Assembly (NCBI RefSeq): GCF_000189635.1
Contig: NW_002476495.1
Coordinates: 124,001-188,000 of the forward strand
Source: Tetrahymena thermophila SB210
Taxonomy: Eukaryota; Ciliophora; Oligohymenophorea; Hymenostomatida; Tetrahymenidae
Reading direction: 5' to 3'
DNA: 64,000 bases
Under the pieces are notes generated by a model. That model worked only from the letters and a program-made list of their open reading frames with translations. It did not search any database and was not told the DNA's origin. Positions 1-10,560 of the stretch are shown one piece after another (position 1 is the first letter of the stretch; the number at the start of each line of letters is the position of its first letter). Made by a program: the position numbers and the translations under genes.

Positions 1-386
1 TTAATAATAGTGAACCTTAGTGACCAATTTATTTGTAACTTTTTTATATAGAAGAAAATATATAATAAATAAGTTATTTAGAAAGAAAAAGAATAAAATA
101 AGAGATAATAAGAAATGAATTAATTAATAATAAAAAAAAAATGTTGAAATAAAAAAAAGTGAAATTAAGAAAGATATAGGAAGAAAAAATACAAATACAA
201 CAAAAAAAAAAGTAAAAAATAATAAAATCTAATAAAAAGTTAATAAACAAATTAAAAGAGATTAATTGTTTTAAATTCAATTTCATAAATAAAAATATCA
301 CAATGCAAAACAAAACAAATAAACTTTTTTTATCAAATAAAAGTTTTTTAAGGAAAAAATGAATAAAAAATAACAAATAATAAAAA
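1..386. other. AT-rich sequence, no gene supported
   Basis: Very AT-rich with many A and T runs. A plus-strand frame is open for about 48 codons from position 1 and could be the tail of a gene outside the window, but nothing recognisable is in it. No telomere repeat is present. Confidence 0.4.
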
Positions 387-962
387 ATGGATAACGAATT
401 TAAAGTGAAAATTAAAATAAAATTTTTATAAATAAAATTTATGAATATAGGTGATAATTTCTATTAGAAAAATAATATTTTAAATAAACTGAACTTAAAA
501 TATATAGAAAATATTAATAATAATTATAATTATAAATTAAATATACCTCAGATCAATATGGAGAACCTCATGAGATTAAAGTGAAGAGTTTAAAATCTTT
601 TTATATTAGTAAAAATAAATTTAAAGTAAATTGATAAAAATACAAATAACTACTTCTTCTAACTTTTTATAATATTTAATCTATTATATCATTTATTTTT
701 TTTCTTTCAAAAATATTGAATAGCAATTTATCAAAATTTAGTTTATTATAAGTTGATAAAAAGAGCAGATAAATTATATGAATTTATAAATTTGCTTATA
801 GTAAGAGAAATTACAAAAAAGCTAGTGTAAAATTCATTATTAAATCATAATATTTCTATTTAAAATGTGTACTTAAAAGTTTAGCAGGAACTAGAGAATA
901 GATATAAAGGATAAGGAGAATGCGAACTCGCTAGAATAATACAAATTTTTGATGATTTATGA
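387..962 (+). CDS. possible small gene, unrecognised
   Basis: Tentative. An ATG in a ciliate-like context (A-run before ATGG) at 387 opens a Lys/Asn-rich frame of about 65 codons. After an unresolved intron, a second frame runs from about 721 to TGA at 960-962. It has protein-like composition, ending in a stretch with QQELENRYKGQGECELARI. The exon junction could not be made to work in phase with certainty, and a third short frame at 548-630 may be another exon. No family was recognised. It could also be chance open frames, because only TGA stops translation here. Confidence 0.3.
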
Positions 963-1488
963 GTATTTTAGGGCTGGAAAAATAAAATATTTTTTTAATT
1001 TTTTTCTGGAGACAGAAGGCACTTTTTTCTATATATTATAATGCTTTTTAATTCAATTCGCTATTAAATTCTGATTTTTATTTTACTCCATTTTTATCAA
1101 AATTATTTAGATGTTTGTGATGGTATGCTAGTTTTATTTTTGAATGAGATGATTGAGAATAAAACTTTTTTAAAGTATAAAAATAAATAAAGCAATTAAT
1201 TGAAAACTTTGAAAAAAAAATAAAATGCAACAATATGAATAAATAATAGTTTTTTATAGTTTATATTTTTAATTATATAAATCATTTATGAAAAATAATT
1301 GTGTTTAGTTTAATTTCTTTACATTTAAATCCTTTATTTTGGTATTAACAAAGTAAAAAAATTAAATATTCAAAAAATGCAACATAAAATAAATGGTTTA
1401 CTTTTGCTAATATCATTTATAACAAGTTATAAATTTTTATAATTATTTTATATATAAAGATCAGCATAATCAATCCAAAGATTCAAAC
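963..1488. repeat. 3' flank of the secreted-protein unit, duplicated
   Basis: This non-coding stretch lies downstream of the first secreted-protein gene (minus strand). Positions about 1050-1160 match about 4940-5045. Positions about 1330-1480 match 5180-5310, and more weakly 4220-4350 and 6600-6725. The duplication unit therefore includes several hundred bases 3' of each gene. Confidence 0.65.
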
Positions 1489-1944
1489 TCAAAGAGTTAC
1501 TTTTTCTTCTTATAAGATATCCATACTAAAAGCACATTATTTAAAGAAAATACCATTAGAACTCATCTTTCCACCAACAAAATCATGATTTGAGCAAAGA
1601 TCTGTGTATTATTGAGCAGCTGGAATAGTGCAATTAAAAATGACAAAACTATCTGAAGTTTACATTTTTGAAATGTATTGGATTCCATTAGAACTTGGAT
1701 CATCGATTTTTTAAAGATTTAGAGCAATAAAGTTGTAGGGGAATTTTATAATATAATTAACACCATCATTTGTAAATAATATTGCAGAGTTTTTTCCAGA
1801 ATCAGGGCATATAAACGAATTAGCGTATTTCAAAAAAATGCTTTATGGGCATCCCTATTATGAGCATTAATTGCCAACATTCATAATATAGACTTAGCAA
1901 GAAGCAATAGCTAACAAAACAGCAAAAGAGATAAGAATCTTCAT
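1489..1944 (-). CDS. small secreted cysteine-containing protein, copy 1
   Basis: A single uninterrupted frame of 151 residues with glutamine at TAA/TAG and a TGA stop. It begins with a clear signal peptide (MKILISFAVLLAIASC) followed by a short mature protein with cysteines at about residues 27, 32, 46, 105, 117 and 137. Shared family signatures are SSNGIQY, FNCTIPAA, a Tyr-Thr-(Asn/Asp)-Leu-Cys-Ser run, and VGGK near the C-terminus. It is one of four copies on the same strand in 6 kb (also 5315-5770, 6727-7230 and a truncated copy at 4352-4622). The conserved cysteines and signal peptide suggest a disulphide-stabilised secreted or granule protein. No known family was recognised, and the function is unknown. 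Confidence 0.85.
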
Positions 1945-2232
1945 CTTTATTTTTTTTTTTTTAATTTGTTTTTCCTTATAAAATAAATATATTTTGCTTA
2001 GTTTTAAACAAAAATATAAGAATAAGATTAATAATAAGGTATTTAATTTTTTAAAACAGAGAGGCACTAATTATCATCAGAAAAATTTTCAAAAACTTTA
2101 TATTTTGGTTTTTATTACAACTAAAAATTGTGGATTTAATTGTAATGAGAATAAAGCAAGTATTAAATTTGCACAAACATATGTAAAAAAAGTTAAGCAT
2201 TTTGGTCTCGGAACTAAAATATATTGACTTAA
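1945..2232. repeat. 5' flank of copy 1, duplicated in other copies
   Basis: This upstream region of copy 1 resembles about 5790-5935 upstream of copy 3, and its distal end (about 2150-2230) resembles 7385-7435 upstream of copy 4. A standard-code frame here (1994-2227) is not conserved as protein between the copies, so this is treated as flank rather than a gene. It probably carries the promoter. Confidence 0.55.
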
Positions 2233-2372
2233 TTATAATTCGGAGTAGGGGGTTTGGAGTCTTAGTGGGAATAAAAAATGTTTGAAAGAAATTAGAGGGG
2301 CTATTTTTGAAGCTCCATTAAAAAATAAATACTCCCCTGTGAGAGTCTCCCCTCCCCCCTCATTATAATGAT
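2233..2372. repeat. GC-rich imperfect palindrome, possible MITE-like element
   Basis: About 140 bp with G-rich sequence on the left (2241-2270, including a run of five G) and C-rich sequence on the right (2331-2361). The arms are imperfect inverted repeats: 2233-2279 against 2319-2370 read in reverse, both starting TTATAAT. The ends are AT-rich, so a TA target-site duplication is possible but cannot be proven here. It is the most GC-rich non-coding patch in the window. Alternatives are a structured RNA or a chance palindrome. Confidence 0.5.
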
Positions 2373-3100
2373 AATATAAAATAAAAGTTCTATAATTGAA
2401 TAAATAAGAAAATATTTATCATTTTAAAGCAGAGTAGGAAAAATTTATCTTAAGAAAATTAATTTATCTTCATTATAAATTAGATACTTTGGTTTCAGAA
2501 CTAAAAGCCGAGGATTTAATTATATAGAAAATAGAAATAATATTTTTAAATTTACACCAAAATATATTGGTGAGTATCTTTTTGAATAATTTTATCCATA
2601 CCTGTTTTCACTTTTAAAAGTTTTTGTATATTTCATAAATTAATAGTTTTATTCTTTCATATTAAATCATTTTCTAGCATTAAATAAATCATAAAGAGAA
2701 AAAATAATGATTTTATTCTAACTTACTGAATTTGTAAAAAAATAAACTTTAAAAAAATTGCTTTTAAAGTGATATTTATTATTTTTAAAATTAAAACAAA
2801 GAAATAATTAATATATTTATTAACTAATAAAAGAATTTGTTATTAAAGTAGAATTATCTCTATAATTTAACATCATCTAACAAAGCAGCTATCATAGGAT
2901 TTAATTTTAAACAATAATAAATTTATAAATTGTATCAAGCATCATTTTCTGATAAGTAAAATTAGATAAATAGATAGATTATAATTTTTATTAAAATAGA
3001 CAAAAACTGATTAGTTTTGATAGTTATTAGGCTGATAATTTTTCTGCTGAAATTATATAAATTTATATTTTGTCTGGTATTAAAAAATAAATAGTATCAA
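2373..3100. repeat. second copy of a gene 5' flank without its gene
   Basis: Positions about 2400-2580 and 2780-3090 align with 7320-7455 and 7830-8090, the upstream flank of copy 4. Here this flank lies beyond copy 1's own flank and has no gene next to it. The simplest reading is that a gene copy between them was lost by unequal recombination. Confidence 0.55.
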
Positions 3101-4351
3101 ACAAACAATAGTTTTGACAAATAATATTAATATAAAATATTTTTCCAAATTTTATTTATCTAAGCATTTAAATAGTATTATTTTTCAAAAAGGTATACAA
3201 CAAACTAAGATTTGTAGTATTTTATTTATTTTCATTAAATAATTGATAAAGGGTTTCTAAAATATAATTAAATACACACCTAAGAAAATGTTATCATTAT
3301 TCATTATTATTAAATTTTTTTATTGTATTATCTAAAAATAAAAAAAATTTTTTAATAAAAAAATAATTTTCTCAAGCTTGATAAATGTTCAAATAATTTT
3401 ATTGTGGACCTTTATACATTTAGAAATCGATGGATATGTAGTAAGATTTACAATACCTGAAAATTTAGCAAGAATTAACCAAAAATTCTGTATGTATTTT
3501 TTCCCTTTTATAAATTCTTATGTACTCAAGTTTTTTTAACATAATTAAATTAAAAATTCTAATAAAAACATATCCTATTTTTTTAATTAGTTGTTTAAAA
3601 TTACTAATTAATTATAATTCTAATTTAATTATTTTTAAAAAAGGATTCAAATTTAAATTAGTAATAAAAATGCAAAAATATTTATTACTACCGTATAGAT
3701 GGTAAGTTATGGTGGCTTTTTTAGATATGAAAGTTAAAGAATTATCAGCTTAATTGAATTAATATTGATAGTTGATGATGAAAGATAAAGTTAAGAATTA
3801 TTTTTGACTTATGGTGTACATACTGTCAGGCATTAATAATTAAAGATAATAATTTAAATTATTTAATTTTAATTTATTTTACATCTTAATAAAAATAAAA
3901 TAATAATTTTTATTGAGAATATATATAAAATATTTTTTATTTATTTATTTATGAATATGAAATGAATTAAATCATTATGTAAAATTAAATTCAATATCGT
4001 AATTCTCATTTTATTTTTCTCTATTTGTATCAATATATTTTAGCTTTAATTTTTTAATCAGGTAATTGAAAATTTAATATTTTTAACTTAGCAAAGAAAG
4101 CAATTTATTGAAAACTTTGAGCAAAAAGTACATGCTTCAATATAAATAAAAATTGTTTTTAGATTTATTTTAAATAAAATTTGAATAATTTATTAACTAG
4201 TCAACGAAGTTCTTTCATCATTTTTGGTGTTAAAAACTAAAAAAATTAAATACCATGAAAATAATAAACACAATAAATGCTTTAGATTAGCAAATTTCAT
4301 CAAAAGCAAATTAAAATTAATTATAATTATATATTATAAAGCTCAGCTTGC
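3101..4351. other. AT-rich spacer with an unproven 127-codon frame
   Basis: Mostly low-information AT. A plus-strand frame from ATG 3385 to TGA 3768 is open when TAA/TAG are glutamine, and a second frame in the same place is also open over about 3404-3500. Neither is long enough to exceed chance. Positions 3970-4150 match 6330-6490, the far 3' flank shared with copy 4. Confidence 0.45.
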
Positions 4352-4622
4352 TCAATCCAAAGACTCAAATTCAAAATTTTATTCCTGTTATAAGAAAGAA
4401 TGCTTAGGGGCATCCAAGCCAAAAGCGTAGCTGTTTTAGAAAGCTCGACTTGTAATAAGCTTTCCACGAACTAAAGCATGTCTTGAGCAAAGATTTGTGT
4501 ACTTTTTAGCAACAAGAATAGTACAGTTTAAAATAACAAAAGTATCAGTTTTTAATAGTTAGAAGTATTGAATTCCATTAGATTTTGCATCTTTATTGTA
4601 AATAAGAGGTAATTAAACGCTG
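4352..4622 (-). pseudogene. secreted-protein family, 5'-truncated copy 2
   Basis: The last 90 codons match copy 4 (6727-7230) closely, including SNGIQYF, LNCTI and the shared C-terminal Leu-Glu/Phe-Glu-Ser-Leu-Asp end and TGA stop. Similarity stops abruptly at about 4621. The signal peptide and N-terminal cysteines are missing, and the upstream sequence is unrelated. It has also lost a conserved cysteine (NSCAF is NSYAF) and one glycine of the VGGK motif is changed to arginine. No replacement start was found. It is best read as a pseudogene made by a deletion or rearrangement breakpoint. Confidence 0.75.
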
Positions 4623-5314
4623 TCTGAGAGCTAATTGAGTTTAATTTATTAATTATAAACTATGAAAGATGAATGAGTTGTTGGTTACTCTCTATTTATA
4701 AATTTCACCGAATTATGAAGCAGTCAACCTTAAGCTTATTTAACAAAGCCATAAATTTGATTTTAATTATTCTTATTTTTGAGATTAAATTTTGATAATT
4801 TACTATAAATCTATTTAATATTTTTTGATAGTATTATTTTATTCCTTACAGTAAAGTTTATATAAATGGCTCAGTAATTTTAATTTAATAAATCAATAAA
4901 TTTTTTTGTGAAATTTTCTTTTTTTTATGAAAATTAAAATATGTTCAATTAATATTCTCATTTTTATTTTACTCTTTTTTTATCAAAAATATTTGGATGT
5001 TTGTCATGGTATTCTAGTTTTATTCTTGAATGAGATGACTGAAAATATTAATTGAAAACTTTGAAAAAATATTTATGAATCAATATGAATAAATAATAAT
5101 TGCTTAAAATTTCTATTTTTAATAATATCTAAATGATTTACGAATAATAAGTGTGTTTAGTTTATTTTCTTTTAAAGAAACTTCCTTCATTCTTGTATTA
5201 ATAAAGTATAAAAAAATTAAATATCTGAAAAATGCAACATACAATAAATATTCAAGTTTTGCTAATATCATAATTATTTTATTTAATAAAGATCAGCATA
5301 CTCAATCCAAAGAC
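4623..5314. repeat. breakpoint region and 3' flank of copy 3
   Basis: From 4623 to about 4930 the sequence is AT-rich and unlike the 5' part of the family, marking the truncation of copy 2. From about 4940 to 5310 it repeats the 3' flank seen at 1050-1480. No gene was seen. Confidence 0.55.
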
Positions 5315-5770
5315 TCACACTTAAAGAGTTACTTTTTCTTCTTATAAAATATCCATACTAAAAGCGCATTTTTTTAGGAACACTCCAGAAAACATTTTTC
5401 CACCAACAAAATCATGTTTTGAACAAAGATCTGTGTATTTTTAAGCAGCAGGAATAGTGCAATTAAAAATGACAATACTTTCTGGTGTTTGCATATTTGA
5501 AATGTATTGAATTCCATTAGAACTTGGGTCATCCATTTTTAGAAGGTTTAGAGTAATGTAGCTGTTGGGGAAATCTAAAATATAATTAACACCATCATTT
5601 ATTATTAACCTTGCTTAATTTTTTCCAGAATGAGGGCATATAAATGTAAAATATTACAAATAAATGCTTAGTGGGCATTCCTATAAAGAGCATTAGCTGT
5701 CAACATTCATAGTATAAACTTAGCAAGAAGCAACAGCTAACAAAACAGCAAAAGAGAGTAGAATCTTCAT
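5315..5770 (-). CDS. small secreted cysteine-containing protein, copy 3
   Basis: An intact 151-residue frame with the same length and layout as copy 1. It has a signal peptide (MKILLSFAVLLAVASC), early cysteines at about 27, 32 and 45, the SSNGIQY and FNCTIPAA signatures and VGGK. Copies 1 and 3 share the C-terminal end (QEEKVTL); copy 3 adds two residues. Copy 4 has a different, longer tail. Copies 1 and 3 are therefore the closest pair, and copies 2 and 4 form the other. It is probably secreted; the function is unknown. Confidence 0.85.
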
Positions 5771-6726
5771 CTTTTTTTTAATATGTATTTTATTTAGTTT
5801 TAAACAAAAAGTATAATTATATGATTAGTAATTAAGTATTTAATTTTTTAAGAAAGAGAGCCACTAATTTTCATCAGAAAGTTCATCAAAAAGCTGAGGA
5901 TTTGATTATTATGAGAATATAAAACAATTACCCTAAAACCTCAATAATAGCACCGAGCCGAATTGCGAGAGTAACTTAAAATCATGAAATATAAAGAAAC
6001 AATGAATTAAAAAATAAATTATAAATACAATGATAGATTTCATAATTTATTAATATATAAATTATTAATATTTAACTAAATAAAATAAGAAAGGGAAAAA
6101 GAACATAAAAATAATTATTAATAAATATAAATATTATTTTTTAATTTAAAATTAAAATTATTTATTTTTAAATTAAAAAGTAAACAAATAAACACATTAA
6201 TATAAAATAACATAAAATTTAAAAATTAATTAATTTATTTTTTTTTATTTAATTTTAACATGTAGCTTCTCAACTACAGAAAAAATTTGCTGCAAATAGC
6301 AAAAAAAAAACGAATGAATTACTTAGGGAAAATTCAATCAATATCGTAATTCTCATTTTATTTTTTCTCTGTTTTTATCAAGGTATTTAAGCTTTAATTT
6401 TTTAATGAGGCAATTGAAAATTTAATATTTTTAACTTAATATAGAAAGAAATTTATTGAAAATTTTGAGCAAAAAGTACATGCTTCAATATAAATAATAG
6501 TTTTTTTTAGATTATAGTTTTAAAAAAATATGAATAATTTATGCACAATATATGTTTTTGGCTTATTTACTTAACTAGTCAACGAAATTCATTCATTTTT
6601 GGAATTAAAAAGTAAAAAAATTAAATACCGTGAAAATAATACACACAATAAATGCTTTAGATTTGCAAATTTCATTTATAACAAATTAAAAATAATTATA
6701 ATTATATATTATAAAGCTCATCTTGC
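5771..6726. other. spacer between copies 3 and 4
   Basis: Positions 5790-5935 are the duplicated 5' flank of copy 3. A slightly GC-richer patch follows at 5940-5975, then about 350 bp of plain AT. Positions 6330-6725 repeat the 3' flank found at 3970-4350. No independent gene is supported. Confidence 0.5.
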
Positions 6727-7230
6727 TCAATCCAAAGACTCTAATTCAAAGTTTTATTCTTGTTATAAGAAAGAAAGCTTAGGGGCATCCAAACCAAAAG
6801 CGCAGCTGTTTTAGAAAGCTCCACTTTTAATAATCTTTCCACCAACTAAAGCATGTCTTGAGCAAAGATTTGTGTACTTTTTAGCAGCAGGAATAGTACA
6901 GTTTAAAACAACAAAAGTATCAGTTTGTAATGGTTAGAAGTATTGAATTCCATTAGATTTTGCATCTTTATTGTAAATGAGAGGTAATTAAACGCTATAA
7001 TAGGAGGTTGAATTATTAGCAATAAAATCCAAAACATAATTTTGACCATTTAATCTGAATCTAGCATTGCCACTTCCAGTCTTAGGACAAGTATAGTTGT
7101 AGTTAATATTATTATAAGTCCAATAGCTTCTAGGACATGAACTCAAAGAACATTGATTGCCAACATACATAGGATAGATTTAGCAAGAAGCGATAGCTAA
7201 TAATACAGCTAAAAAGAATAAAATCTTCAT
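6727..7230 (-). CDS. small secreted cysteine-containing protein, copy 4
   Basis: An intact 167-residue frame. The signal peptide (MKILFFLAVLLAIASC) is followed by MYVGNQCS, a second cysteine after the Ser-Ser pair, and YTCPKTGSG. The family signatures SNGIQYF, LNCTIPAAKKYTNLCS and VGGK are all present, with a final cysteine in NSCAF. It is 16 residues longer than copies 1 and 3 because of extra residues in the middle and an acidic tail ending FELESLD. That tail is shared with the truncated copy 2. It is probably a secreted, disulphide-bonded protein of unknown role. Confidence 0.87.
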
Positions 7231-8951
7231 CTTTTTTTAATTTAGTATATTGTTTCTTATTTAAAAATTATATTTTTTTTAGGTTTTGAACAGGATATAT
7301 AAGATGAAATTAATAATTAGATATTTATTACTTTAAAGCAGATAGACACTATCAGTCCCATAAGTAAAAGCCGAGAATTAAATTACTTTGAGAAAATAAA
7401 ATACAATTATTAGATTTGAACTAAAATATATTGACAATGTTTTAGTTTTAATAGTTTATCTATTCTCACTTCAATTGCTAAATTAAAAATATTTTCTAGG
7501 TATATCTGAAATTTTTCGATAAAATTTTCTTTCTTATGAAAATATTGTTTAAGATAAAGATAGGTAGATGGTGTATGTTATATCAATTTTTCATTTATTT
7601 CCTTTCTTGATTTTTTATATAAAATAAGAAATTAAAAATTTTCACTTTTATATTTTCTTTTGTCAATATAAAAATTAAATGATTATATTTTGATATTAAA
7701 TAATCTTATATCCATAAAAATATAAATTATTGAGAGAAAAAATTATTATTTTACTAAAAAACACCCAAATATCTAAAAGAATAAACTTTTACTTACTTTA
7801 AAGTAGTATTTATGATTTTTTTAAAGATTAAAATTAAAAAGCAAAGAATTATTATATTAATTAATAAAAGAATTTATTATGAAACAATAGAATTGCCTCT
7901 GTAATTTAATATCTTATTAAAAATAATCAATAATTTTATGATAAGCAAAATTAGTTCAATAGGTAGATAGATTATAATTACTATTAAAATAGACAAAATC
8001 TGATTAGTTCTTAATAAATTATTAGGTTTGTAATTTTTCTGCAGAAATTAGGCCAATTTATATTTTGTTTGTAATAAAAAAATTAGTTTATTAATGAAAG
8101 TGTACTCAATTTTCCTATATTTTAAAATAGTTTTTCAATTTTTGAATTATATGGTGAAATTCAAAAAATATTTTTTTAATACTCATTATGTATTTTTGAC
8201 CGTATACTGTAGCTTCTATTTAATTTAAGAAGAGACTAATGCCAAGGAAGGATGGGTAGTTTTTTTTTAAAATTCTTTAAGTCAATTTTTTAAAGAATTT
8301 TTATATGCTTATTTATATGAAAAAATAAACAATGTATAAAATAATAAAAAAACTTAGAGAATAATTTTCTAATAATTAATTAATAACATAACCCAGCGTT
8401 AAAACAAAATTTATTCTTAAAAATAAATGAATAAATGACTAACTATTGAAGTAAAACTTTTTTGGATTTTTTTACCTTGCCTTGAAAGCTAAGGAAGTTT
8501 TATGGCATTAAAAAAATAAAAATATTCATTTTAGTATTAAATATTAAAAGAATAAAGTCTTTAAATAAAAAATGAAATAATGAGTTTTCCAATTTGAATT
8601 TAATATTTATTTATTGAGACATTTAAAATAAAATAACAAAATAGTGATTTTTAAAAGGAAAGCTGAAAAAATTTATTTATAAACAAAAACTTTTTTGTAT
8701 TTTCATACATAATTAAAATAAATTTAAATAAAAAATAAAATCAATAAACATATCATTTATTTTTGTTATATTTTTTTTATTTTTAAATTAAAAATAATTT
8801 TGTTATTTATATTTCGTGAATAATATTTACTTATTGCTAAAATATAAATGGAAAAATAAAATATTATTTTAATTATTTGCAATGATTTTTTATTTATAAA
8901 TTAATTAATTGGCATAAATTGGATACTTAATTTAATACATAAAAAAATAAA
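7231..8951. other. intergenic, partly duplicated flank
   Basis: Positions about 7280-8090 are the 5' flank of copy 4 and match 2400-3090. The rest is AT-rich with no recognisable gene. The 3' end of IMP3 begins at 8952. Confidence 0.5.
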
Positions 8952-9830
8952 TCACTCTTGAATATCATAATCATCCATTTTATCTTTATATTCTAATATT
9001 TTCTTTTTAATTTTAGATTGATCCATCCACTCGATATGATCTTCTAAATTTCTACTAACTAAGAAAGCAGGGTCTGTAATTTTTTCAGGACCTATTCTGA
9101 CATCTATTTAGATATGAAGATAAAGTTAATTTTTTAGTCAGAGCATTAAAATACAAATTAATTTAAATGATTTCTTACTTCCTTATTCAATATATGTGAC
9201 TGCCTCTTTGACTGTTTATGCGAATTTATTTATCTACATTACAACTGGTAATCTTCTCCTTTTGTTTTATAATTGCATATATATTAATACTTGTTTAATC
9301 TTATAGCTAATTTTTACCTGCAGAATGCACTTACAGTAAGTTTTTCAGCTGCCATTACATTTTCTCTTTAGTTAACAAGACCTAAATTATATCTTTTTGA
9401 TTTAAAAAGCAAAAAATTAGAAAAATTAGATTTCATTTTATGATTTATTAATGAGCAATCAATAATCTAATGAATGATATTATTTATTACAGTTTTTCAA
9501 GAAGTTATTCTGTAAGTTTAACTCTAAATTGGTCTTTCTCATCTAAAAGCTTCAATTTACAAATCAATGAGGTAACTAAACCGCATATCTTATTATATCT
9601 ATATATTTTTAAAAAATATTTTCAAATTAAGTTCTAGTTTTTAAATCATCTATATAATATTAATATGAATAAGTGGATTGATATGATTAATACCTTTCGT
9701 AATCTTCACGATTTTGTATATGGTATCTTTTAATAACTTTGACTTCGTGGTGGTTATCTTCACCAGTCCAGTTCTTGAAGAAGTCGTGCTTTTTTAAGAG
9801 CTTTTGCTCATGAAATTTAAGCTTTCTCAT
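8952..9830 (-). CDS. IMP3: U3 snoRNP protein IMP3
   Basis: Part of the Mpp10 subcomplex of the U3 snoRNP in the nucleolus, needed for early 18S rRNA processing. Five exons join in phase: 9694-9830, 9491-9598, 9318-9392, 9179-9258 and 8952-9103. They give 183 residues, the usual length for yeast and animal IMP3. The N-terminus reads [14 protein letters not shown] and then [10 protein letters not shown], both diagnostic. The S4-type RNA-binding region follows, with RRRLPVVM and the HVRVGP-like motif changed to Asn-Val-Arg-Ile-Gly-Pro. The C-terminus has [22 protein letters not shown] and an acidic end. All four introns are 59-98 nt, GT..AG. In other species the second residue is an extra Val or Ala, so the start at 9830 is likely but an upstream mini-exon is not excluded. 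Confidence 0.95.
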
Positions 9831-10560
9831 TTCTTGCTATATAAATTATTGAATAAATTGGTGTAATATTTGTTTTTAATGTTAAAAGAATTATAATATT
9901 GGTCTTTTATATTAATAACGATTTAAATTTAACCTAAAATCAATATTTATCATATCAATTATCTTAATGCTTTATATACCTGATTGCTTACTATGCAAAT
10001 TCACTTACTGATTTCTTCAATAATATGAATAATAGTGTAAAATATTTATCTGCAAATAATTAAATATAAAAACAAACAAATAAATAAATAAAATATTTTT
10101 GGTGTTTTTATTTATTTTTAATTCATTTATTAAAACTAAAAATTTAATCGATAGTTTTATGATTTGATTAAATTCTTAAATTTTTATTTATTTCTCTATA
10201 TTTATCTGTCATTTTTAATAAAATTATTTAATATGTTAACAATATAAATATTTTAAATTAACAGCTTTTATATAAAAAAAATTAAATATCTTCTACTTAA
10301 CTATAATTTCTATTATTAATTAAAATAAAATTTTAAAAAATCAACTCAAAAATATTTTAAAATAATTAATAAATTCTTAATAAAATTTAACAATAAAAAA
10401 AAACTATTTTATTTTAAGTAATTTACTTAATTCACAAAAGAATCTTTAAAAATAAAAATTAATTACAGTTATTTATTTTCATATTAAAAAAACAAATTTT
10501 ATTTATATTTAATTTATATTTTAAAAAAAAACACATTTTATTTATATTTAATTTATATTT
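9831..10560. other. intergenic with a 26-bp direct repeat
   Basis: AT-rich spacer between IMP3 and the 3' end of the LRR gene. A direct repeat of the string TTTTATTTATATTTAATTTA plus a few bases occurs at about 10499 and again at about 10535, the second copy ending at the LRR stop codon. No gene was seen. Confidence 0.5.

Noticed and set aside
74-376. 100-codon minus-strand Phe/Leu/Ile-rich frame.
   Set aside because: It is the complement of A-rich low-complexity DNA and looks hydrophobic only because of T-runs.
1994-2227. 77-codon frame upstream of copy 1.
   Set aside because: The region is conserved as DNA flank in other copies but the frame is not.
3385-3768. 127-codon plus-strand frame from an ATG.
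   Set aside because: With TGA as the only stop, a frame of this length is within chance for this base composition, and a second overlapping frame looks equally plausible.
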